64,000 bases of DNA from Hexactinellida sp. DTS-2022 (taxonomy: Eukaryota; Porifera; Hexactinellida): contig JAPNXP010000011.1 in assembly GCA_028753945.1 (NCBI GenBank), positions 3,224,001-3,288,000 on the forward strand, in the 5' to 3' direction. Positions 33,765 to 42,471 of this stretch are shown here, in pieces. Each line of letters opens with the position of its first letter. The first letter of the stretch is position 1. Under the pieces are notes generated by a model. It was given only the letters and a program-made list of their open reading frames with translations. It was not told where the DNA came from and ran no database searches. The position numbers and the translations under genes were made by a program.

Positions 33765-34616
33765 CAGTGGTTTTCAACCTTTTTTGTAATACGGAACCCC
33801 TAAATTGTTCGTGGCAGCTAGTGCTAACGAACTGGAATTAAATTTGATTCAATTCAGTTACAGTTACACTTACAGTTTTAGTTTCATTTCAGTTACAGTT
33901 TCAATTCAGTTACAGTTACAGTTTTCATTTCAGTTACAGTCTTAATTCGGTTACAGTTTAAATTCAGTTACAGTTTTAATTCAGTTACAGTTTTCATTTC
34001 AGTTACAATTTTCATTTCAGTTACAATTTTTACCACAGTCAGTACTATTTCGTACCTAGTTGGGTATTCACAACTTTCACCTATTTTACGACTAAACCTT
34101 AGTTAATTATTACTAACCCTTATTATTTACTAACCTAATTATTACAAACCCGGAATTGAATTTGAAGAAATTCAATTTCAGTTTTAATTTCAGTTGGAGT
34201 AAAATACATTTCAGTAACAGTTACAGTTACAGTTTTATAAACGAGTACATTTCAGTTACAGTTACAGTTACAGTTTAGAAAAATCGCTAAAATGATTTCA
34301 GTTTTAATTTAGTTTCAGTTCGCAGCACTAGTGGCAGCACGCGGAACCCTACACTTCTAATTCCTCTACGAATATATTTATAACAAATTTAATTACATTT
34401 ATTTATTAACTAATATTCAGGGACAGTTTCAATGTGAGATCTGTGATTGTTTTCTTTTGCATATTTATTTTATTCGTGGTCTGATAGTCAATAAGCTGCT
34501 AAATATTGTATTTCCGATTGACTATTATGAGTCTCTGATGTATTTACATCGATTTCCCAATAAATTCCCGCGGAACCCTTGAGGTTTAGTCGCGGAAGCC
34601 CGGCTGAAAACCACTG
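33765..34616. mobile_element. hAT MITE (CAGTGGTTTTCAACC type) hosting another
   Basis: Ends CAGTGGTTTTCAACCTTTTT and, inverted, CAGTGGTTTTCAGCCGGGC, a classic hAT terminus. Flanks ATCTAAAC (33757-33764) and ATCTATAC (34617-34624) match at 7 of 8 bases. The right flank is the first bases of a family A Helitron, so the MITE landed on the Helitron 5' end. Confidence 0.85.
33819..34330. mobile_element. hAT-like element made of CAGTTACAGTT repeats, perfect TSD GTGGCAGC
   Basis: Ends TAGTGCTAACGAACTG and, inverted, TAGTGCTGCGAACTG; GTGGCAGC is exact at 33811-33818 and 34331-34338. Almost the whole interior is (TTTCAGTTACAG)-type minisatellite, interrupted by 34040-34150. Confidence 0.88.
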
Positions 34617-34617
34617 A

Positions 34618-34860
34618 TCTATACTATTAAATATAATTAATCAATATTTGATTTGTTTGTTAGGAAGTACAGAATTGATTGAGAAACCCTTTTTGGTAAG
34701 CAGGGGTATTTAGGGTCTGACTCGGACAAGTTCAAATCTTGAACCAAAATTCATACCTACCATGGAATTATGAAGTAATTGTCACACTTTTGAAAGTGCG
34801 AAAATCCAACTAATTGCTATAACTCTCACCATGAGAGATAGAAATACAATAAGCATATTA
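34618..34860 (+). mobile_element. Helitron family A, copy 3 (5' half)
   Basis: Begins TCTATACTATTAAATATAA after an A and shares with copy 1 GATTGA-GAAA, a GGGGTATTTAGG-like tract and AATTGTCACACTTTTGAAA. No 3' terminus follows; the sequence is lost by about 34860. Confidence 0.65.
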
Positions 34861-34899
34861 ATAGTATCAATATACCCTCCACCATAGTCTACTTTAAAT

Positions 34900-35405
34900 A
34901 CAGCTAGACATAGCATATACAACGAGAAAATAGAGTACAGTTTTCCAATAAAAATCTGATTTATCCCATTATTAGTAATGATAGACCTGAAATATGTATT
35001 GCAAACATATCACCCTTCAGAATTATGATATGTCACCATTTGTGACGTTATCTTAATTTTTTGATGCGAATTATCGTGTTTTTATAGCCTGCTTTTAACA
35101 TACTTAATCGCGTTATAAATGTTTAAAATTGCTACATTTTAATACTCAAAACAAGTTGACCATAATATATTGAAATTATAAATGGAATGTTGACACATTC
35201 CTCGGTTGCCAGGGAAACGTATATAACCTAGGATTAAGATAACGTCATCAGATGATGACATATCAAAATTCTGAAGGGTGATATGTTTGCAATACATTTT
35301 ACAGGTCTATCATTACTAATAATTGGGATAAATCAAATTTTCATAGAAAAACTGGACTCCTAATTTTCGATGTTTATGCAGCATGTCTAGTATATACGGT
35401 ATACA
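34900..35405. mobile_element. foldback element, arms ~170 bp
   Basis: TTATTAGTAATGATAGACCT, GCAAACATATCACCCTTCAG and GATATGTCA on the left (34960-35040) recur in inverted order on the right (35255-35335); looser pairing extends to about 34900 and 35405. The loop contains GGAATGTTGACACATTCC and GGTTGCCAGGGAAAC, close to the GGAATGTTGAACATTCC and GTTGTCAAGGAAAC of the 5451-11167 arms, suggesting a related non-autonomous element. Confidence 0.72.
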
Positions 35406-35489
35406 TGTTCCATTCTAATTTTAACCATATTCAATGATTAACTACGAAAATGAAATTAATAAATATGAAATTAATTCTATTAGAACAAG

Positions 35490-38400
35490 ATTGAAGTCTT
35501 AAAATCAGACAATTTGGATGGTGTACTTAAGTTGAACCACGATAGCGCTGTACATCCTGGCATCAATGCCACCATTAGAGCCATCAAGCAGAAACAATTC
35601 TGGCCAGGACTCATAAATACGTTATTGAATATGTAAGTTATGAACTTTATGTCAACCTGTTTGTAAGAGAATTGTTTAATTATTAAGTCTTGCAAAATAA
35701 AATAAAAATTCAATGCCTGTAGCAGAAAAACATTAATTAATTGGAGCGTTTAAACACAAAATATGTAATACATAGTTATTCATCGATTCTTTTGATCTTC
35801 AGAAAGTAATATAATTTCCATACATAAATATGTTGACTGATTAATGATATTTACATCACATGGTGCAGTTTCGCACTGCAAGTGAAGCTTTAATCCACTA
35901 GTCAAAACATAAATTTGTCGTGCATCAATGCTTTGCAGAATATAAAGTAAGTGTTGAAAATCGCACTAAATAGAATAATCAGCTATTGTCATGCATTTAT
36001 TTACACGAACAATGCTACGTTGCAGATTAAGTTAAGTGTTGACAATGCATACATACATTACAAAAGATCGATGACTGTTGTCATTTTCTATCTATCTCTT
36101 TCAGGTGAAAACATGTTACATCTGCCAAATAACATCTGCAATTCCACCGAATCCTAACAAGAAGCTTCAACCGATCCCACCTCCTATGCTACCCTGGTAT
36201 CACATTGTAATTGATCAAGTTTGTGATTTGCAAGACAACATGTAGGGCTATAAACTTCTCTTGGTGACCACATGCTATCTCTCCAAGTTATGTGCTGTTC
36301 GACCCCTTAGAAGAAAGACAACCAGGAGGTGTTAAGTCAGCTACAGGATATATATCTCACGTTTGGAGTTCCTTGCATAATACAACATGATTAAGGGCGT
36401 GAGTTTGTCAGCCAGGTAACTTGAAGAACTATCTGCTTGATATGTTCTTATAGTTTATTTAATTAATTAACATATTCTTCAATATCTCCAATTTACTTCC
36501 AATAGGAGTTTCAGTTCACGACGATTGGGAGTGGATAATCGTAAACTGAACCTTACCATCCACAGAGTAATGGCCTTGCAGAAGCGCATAATAAAATTCT
36601 CAAAACTTAAGTATAGTATGGGTTGCATCTTTTATTATATGCAGTATACTTTATGTACATCGGTACGTATAATTAGGAAACTGAACAAAATGGTTGCTGA
36701 GACAGGAGAAGAATGGCCAAGTAAACTCCAAGCTACTGTTTTGGGTGCTAATACTATTTGGAAGAAGTCGATTAAATTCACACTATTCTTCATAATGTAT
36801 GGGCGTGAAGCTAACTGTGCCCAATTCCTAGAACACAACAGAATTGAAGAGTCTGAGCCCCAACAGCCATCGGATGACAATGAGTCACCAACTGATGAAA
36901 AGACGATTGGGTAGGCGAATTAATCGATATCCGTGATTTGTCTAGAGAAGCTGAGACGAACAATTGCAACAAAACGAGCATTTGATAGCAAAGTAAAGAA
37001 GAATATGTAAGTTTGGATCCAATTATATACTACGCTTTTATGTGAACTTAGATACAACAAGCATTGTTTTAGGTCGGATATTAAGAAGGGAGATCAGATT
37101 CTGGTTCGAAATATGCGAAAATCGAAACATATGCCTGGAACGAAGGTAGAACCTAAGTACCTCGGGCCCTTGACAGCTGCAGAAGTAACCGAGACTCATG
37201 CTGTAGTGTTGAGCAAAGATTCAGACATAGAAAAAGTTCCACTACACATTTCTCTTCCTTACCACCAGAGGAAACAAACTAAACGAAAATCCAGCCCCCA
37301 ACCGACCGACATGCAAACAAAAAAATTAAAAAGTATTATCAAGGTACTTTTTATTGAAAAGTATTTTAGCTAACACGATTGTTATTCTATCTATTTATTT
37401 GAAGGATAAGAATATAGATGTTTCTTCCCGATGGAAGTTCGGAGTATCTAAGACGTCAATTCTAGGCGTTTTGGACGAATTCAAAGTGAGTAGTCAATAA
37501 CCAAATAACTATCATTCATGGTGAAATATTGTACTTCTGTAGCTGGCGTATTCAGAGTTTTTGGAAGGCGGAATTAGCATTTCCAAACTCCATGAAGAAC
37601 TTGAGGCCAAGCCAAAAAAGGATTTACGTTCCAGAAATCCTTATCTATCAAGTTCTGAAAGATTCAGATCCTGAAACGATGGTGAATATCATGTTTAATT
37701 GTTATTATTGTATAATTTTAGTTTTATCTGGGGGGTTCAAGTTGTTATATTTATTTTTAGCGAAGAGAGATATTGTTCTCCCTAATGGAATGGCAAGAAA
37801 GCCTTTTTCCAGAATGGGGAGCATATCGAATGCGTGATTACACTAACGCAGTTCTATATGCAGTGGTAAGTATTATAGTAACAATGATAGCTTTACAATA
37901 AATAATGTGTAATATAATGCATTGTTGTGGTATCTATTTTAGGCAATGGAGTTCATCGAGAACAAATTGCTTAGTGTAGAACCTGTTTCTCAAACCCTCC
38001 ACCACCTCACTACGACTGATTCCACTATAAAGCCCATAACAGTTGAGTGACAAAAAGAGAAATGCGGCCTTCTCGGAATTCCGTACAACCGGCCGATAGA
38101 CCAACACTCAACCTTGTCAGGGCAGAAATTGCAAGTGTATGAGCCCGGGACTTAAGATGATATTGGCACTGACGGAAACTGCCTATTTAGATGCCTATCT
38201 AAACTGGTATGCGGCAGTGAGGACTATCATGCAAAGATCCGAGGGGAGATATCGCGATACATACTGGCTGATGGAAAGGACATTATCGGCTGGTACTTCG
38301 AGCAGATATTAACCACTACTCCAGCTGTACACCTTAGCTCGAAGTTCATGTACAAACTGGGACAGTGGGGAATGGATGCCGAACTTATGGCCGCTTCACC

Positions 38401-38890
38401 CCTACTCCAGACGGATATTTATGTCGCCAACAAAGTATATAATCCCAGTAATAGCATAGTCTCTCAAGTTCGCTGGTCTCTTATCAGGCCAAGTAGCTCC
38501 AATGGCGCCGACTTTTCTCTCTACATTGCAAATTTCCACGATCATTACCAACCAGTATTGAAGATGATCAAATCTCTGACTCCTACATTCTCAGACGATA
38601 CAACAATTATAATCTTCTTACAAGTCGATTAGCATCTCAATTTAAAATTCGAAAGCGCTCAAAGGAAAGGCACATCGAACCTTCTGGGAACCTCTTCCTG
38701 AGGTTATTCAGGCAACGCAATCCCTATCATGGTGAGCCCAGATAATCGAAACACGACCTGCAACGGCATAGTTCCAGTGGCGAATTATCAAGTAATTACC
38801 ACTCAACCAACACTCCTCCATCTAAAGTGTATTGCGGGAAAGGCAACGCAACTGACGAGTCCAAGCCGGGACGAAACACAAATAATATCA
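35490..38890 (+). pseudogene. Ginger-like integrase gene with GPY/F module and C-terminal OTU domain, multi-exon
   Basis: Exon 1 (35490-35630): H2C2 zinc-binding module, HDSAVHPGINATIRAIKQ then FWPGL. After an intron (acceptor TATCTCTTTCAG at 36103): KTCYICQ, PWYHIVIDQVCDL (first Asp), KLCAVRPL, FGVPCIIQHD-x-GREF (second Asp), and YHPQSNGLAEAHNKIL (about 36555, catalytic Glu). Then GEEWPSKLQATVLG, IMYGREANC, RKSKHMPGTKVEPKYLGPL (37110, GPY/F-like) and four small exons with GT...AG introns of about 55-80 bp (37345-37945). Finally GTDGNCLFRCLSKLVCGS (38170), an OTU cysteine-protease signature with D-G-N-C, continuing to GQWGMDAELMAAS (38360). Ginger1 DNA transposons are known to combine an integrase with OTU or other protease domains. 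In-frame stops (36245, 36310, 36390) show decay. TIRs were not identified. Confidence 0.75.
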
Positions 38891-38939
38891 GGTGAGTTGT
38901 AATTAATTCATTATTTTAGATGTGAGTGTCAGTTTAAAT

Positions 38940-39216
38940 TAGAGCTGAAACAAATATTCGAATATTCATTCGTTTTGATGGCTAAGCATCAAATCAAATT
39001 CAAGACTCTAAATACAGTGGAAAATAGTTATTTTTTATGTTACAATAGTTTAGTTTAGGTAGGAATGTATATTGATGATTTCTCCAATCTAAACACAGTC
39101 ATGTTGTTATCGAAAAGTGGTTAACGAATATCTGGTTCAATCTAATATTCTTTCAAATGAACGAATATTCGTTCAATCATTTCGAACGAATATTCGGTAT
39201 ATTCGTTTCAGCCCTA
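38940..39216. mobile_element. TAGGGCTGAAACGAATATTCG-family hAT MITE, copy 2, perfect TSD GTTTAAAT
   Basis: Ends TAGAGCTGAAACAAATATTC and, inverted, TAGGGCTGAAACGAATATAC; GTTTAAAT is exact at 38932-38939 and 39217-39224. It lies just 3' of the Ginger-like gene. Confidence 0.9.
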
Positions 39217-39223
39217 GTTTAAA

Positions 39224-39277
39224 TACAGTCGACTCCGCTTAAATGGGTAACTTTCCAATTCAGCAGAATCGACTGAT
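39224..39277. mobile_element. micro-MITE of pogo type (54 bp)
   Basis: TACAGTCGACTCCGCTTAA on the left and CAGCAGAATCGACTGA on the right are inverted ends with almost nothing between. The flank TA of the 38940-39216 element overlaps its first bases. Confidence 0.45.
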
Positions 39278-40139
39278 GCATGTGTCTTGTCTGAGCTGTG
39301 TCTGGTATATATAGTTTAGTATTATGTAATTACAATAGTTACGTTATAAGAGTACCTGATATCTGGGATTCACCACCAGCTTAGGATTAGAAATTAGCTA
39401 TTGAAAAATAATTTGTTATTGATCAAAATGTATAAGTTAATCAAAATGTACAAGTTTGTATATCCTCTATACGTATAATAGTGAAAGTAATCACTAAGTA
39501 ATCAATAACGAGTGAGAATCAGACGTTAATGCAGCATCCATGGTGCGAGCGAGAATCAAACAGCGAGCGAGAATCATACGCAACAGTACTAAAAGATAAA
39601 TTCTTTAATAGTCCCTGTTCTCTAATAGTCCACCTGTGTCCATTTTCCCAATGGTGGACTATTAGTGTCAACACACTGCAATACGTTTCATAATGCATTT
39701 AAGCAATTGTAGTATAATTGTAGCATATCGGAGTGCATGATCGTGATCTTGGGTTTGAATCCCCTGTGAGGTATATATTTATCTATCTTATTGTCAATCA
39801 ACGTAATAAGACAAATTCCTATACTTCAATCTTAGAATCTTACATACTAAGGACTAATTAGTAGTAACCGATCCTAAACAGGCTAAACTGACATCACTTT
39901 AGTTATTTAATATAAATGAACCACAAGTATAATAAATCCCCAATCTCGCGTTTGAACTGGTGTAAACGCGAGATTAACTAAACTTAATAAATCTCGCGTT
40001 TACGCCAGTGTGAACACGTGTACACCAGACAAGTTGGTGTGAACGCGTGTACACCAGTCTAGAGCGAATAAAATGTTAGTGTATAAATTAATAAATTAGT
40101 ATATCTGATTATTTGCAATGCTCCATTGATTAAACTTAC
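39278..40139. other. spacer with short repeats
   Basis: GCGAGCGAGAATCA repeats near 39545-39580, a TAATAGTCCACC / GGTGGACTATTA hairpin at 39630-39671, and ACGCGTGTACACCAG(A/T) repeats at 40015-40060. No gene. Confidence 0.5.
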
Positions 40140-40597
40140 TTTAGAACTGAGAGTCTTTGCAAAATTCGCGGCTCTAACAAGTAGAGTTGCGTTGCTAAGT
40201 CTTGCTCCGTCTATACTATTTTTAGGTAGTTTTGCTTCTAATTGTTCAAGCATCGATTTAATTCCAGACCTCCTTTTATGGTCAGAAGAATTCTTAGGTT
40301 GAGAAGGGGAGGCACAAAATGGAAGGGATATATTTGATAATGAGTTAGATTCTGGCAACTCCCATGGAAAGGGAAAATTAGAATGTCTAGGGCTACTAGA
40401 ATTTGTGTATGAACAGAATCGCTTAGCCGAGGGAACAGGAGATGCAGAATCATTTGTAGTATTAGATTTCGGACTAGAGAGGACTAATTGATTATGTTCT
40501 AAGAAAGGCTTGAGTATCTTCTGTTGGTTGGCCACCTTTTCTTCTAACTGTTTCATTCTTTGCAGCAGGCAATTTATCACCTGTCGTAAATCTGATT
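40140..40597 (-). CDS. internal exon of an unidentified coiled-coil / low-complexity protein
   Basis: On the minus strand it is bounded by an acceptor (TTTACTTCTAATAG) and a perfect donor (GTAAGT at 40139-40134). The open frame begins RQVINCLLQRMKQLEEKVAN, a short coiled coil, has a Ser/Pro/Asn-rich middle with basic KRFCS and KRRSGIKS patches, and ends ATLLVRAANFAKTLSSK at the donor. No family recognised with confidence; the end is vaguely reminiscent of helical BEN-type domains. No stops interrupt it, unlike nearby transposon genes. Confidence 0.5.
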
Positions 40598-40918
40598 CTA
40601 TTAGAAGTAAATTTTACATAAGACATTTCGAAACAAATATATAATAAATAAATAAACAAATATAATTGTCGATAATATAAAACGCAGTTTCAATTAATTG
40701 AAATATTGACAATTGTATTTTATTATGACTGTAATTGGGAATCCATTTAAATTGATCCTCATATCCAAATTGCAATTCAAATATAATTATAGCTTTATTT
40801 CCTTCTACTAATACCTGCCAGTTTGTAGTGGGATACATACCTACAGAAGTTTCGAAAAATTGATATGTATTACTAATTGAAAGAGTTGCGTTAATATTTT
40901 CAAAAATTGACAACTTTA

Positions 40919-41260
40919 TTACTGTGCCGACTATACTATTGTATAGTGGCCCAGTATTGAGATCGCTGATTTCATTAATGTGCAGACTATACTATAGTAG
41001 TGACCCAGTTCAAATCTTACTGCTTTTGTATATTATTATTACTGTGCCGACTATACTATAGTATAGTGGCACAGTATTGTAGTCACTGCGTTTATGTTTT
41101 CTATATTTTTCTCCGTGGACGGTGCCCTGGCCAGAGCTTATAGTTGAAGAGCTGAAACTTGTCATTTAGGTGGGGAATTGATCCTTATGCCACGTAGAAC
41201 CTCTACAAATGGGTCTTGATACCTTGAGGTGGTGATGATATCGTCAATAAAATGTGTTTT
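40919..41260. repeat. dispersed repeat with three tandem ~60-bp TGTGCCGACTATACTATAG units
   Basis: TTACTGTGCCGACTATACTA occurs at 40919 and 41039 with a variant at 40976; each unit holds the palindrome ACTATACTATAGTATAGT or part of it. The downstream part (CTCCGTGGACGG to GAGCTGAAACTTG) resembles 55340-55400, where the same unit starts at 55252, so this is a dispersed family of unknown class. Confidence 0.65.
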
Positions 41261-41490
41261 TACAATTTTGTGAATTATATATTTCGAATGGGTTGGTTGG
41301 TGTTGGCTGGTTGGTGTTGGGTTTAACTAATTAAGATATATCATTTATTTATTGACAATTATATAGCGCATGAATGACCACAATTCAGTGATTACTTTCC
41401 ATTAAGTCATTCTAGTCGAATTGTTTATGAAAATATTTGTGGTATGTATTGAGGTTCCAAATTACCTAAATAAAAGTTGTTACTTCGGCA

Positions 41491-41571
41491 GGTCCGGCTT
41501 TTGCCGGACCACTTTTTGAAGCAGTGCTACGTCACTGTTGAGGCATTACAAGTTCGATTGTAATGCCTCAA
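41491..41571. repeat. two adjacent perfect hairpins
   Basis: GGTCCGGC-TTTT-GCCGGACC (41491-41510) is followed by a 14-bp stem TTGAGGCATTACAA / TTGTAATGCCTCAA with a six-base loop (41538-41571). No transposon context identified; transcription-terminal or repeat origin are both possible. Confidence 0.75.
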
Positions 41572-41922
41572 GTATCTTAATATAATGATCCTCTATTACT
41601 TTGAAGTTGACGCTGGTAAGTGGTAAGTGGAATGGACGGGCATTGGATAGAAATATATTCCTACTTTTGTTATATAAAAAAAATAACTCTCACTTGTAAC
41701 CGGCGACTAACCGCATCCATCCATTGATTGATACAGGTAGTAAATAATAACTATAACTAGTGAAGGGGAAATATTGTCAGGTTCGTATTATGAAATTCCA
41801 AGCGACCAAAAATAGTGATCATCATAGAGATATTTCGTAATAAGTGCACTCAACTTGACACAAATCCGATGTAAGTTGTTAAATCGTGGAAAACTATAGT
41901 TTTCAATGGAATTGGATTATAA

Positions 41923-42240
41923 TCTATATGATTAAATCTCGATTGTTGTGTGTGTGTTTGTTTGTCCGGATGTATTAAAGTGACGGGGGGATAGAAACCG
42001 CATTAATATATGAGATATAAACTAACTGTCAAATGTTATAATTGGTAACAAATGTTATAATAGGTAAACAAGTATGCTGACACGAATTTCGCGTTGATAA
42101 ATTTCTAATATGAATATTTGTTGTTGTTGTTAACACAAATAGGTAAACAAATTAATGAAATTCAAAATCATCCTAGAAGATTGCTCTCAACGGGGATTAT
42201 AGGTTAACAAGTATGCTGAACACGAATTTCGCGTTTCTAA
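41923..42240 (+). mobile_element. Helitron-like family B, copy 3, 3'-truncated
   Basis: TCTATATGATTAAATCTCG after an A, then the family's CCGGATGTATTAAAGTGACG and TAGGTAAACAAGTATGCTGA tracts. It is lost after CGAATTTCGCGTTTCTAAAC at about 42240, just upstream of the helicase remnant. Confidence 0.75.
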
Positions 42241-42471
42241 ACAGATATGATAGATACTATGGATAATTCGATTAATTAAAATGTAAAAATAGTGTAGTTA
42301 ACCAATTAGAATTTTCTACTTAAATTATTAATTTAATTGGTTAATTTTTATAACAGCTTTAGCATGCAGGAATTATTAACCAATGAGAATTAACTAATTC
42401 AGTATGCAGAGAGCTTTATATAAATAGCTCTATAGTAGCCGTATAGAGCTCAATAATAAATGTGTTCAAGA

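Noticed and set aside
39715..39772. tRNA-like stretch (TAGCATATCGG ... GGTTTGAATCC)
   Set aside because: It has A-box and B-box-like words, but the distance between them is about 12 bases too short and no acceptor stem pairs. Not a tRNA; a degenerate tRNA-derived SINE cannot be shown.
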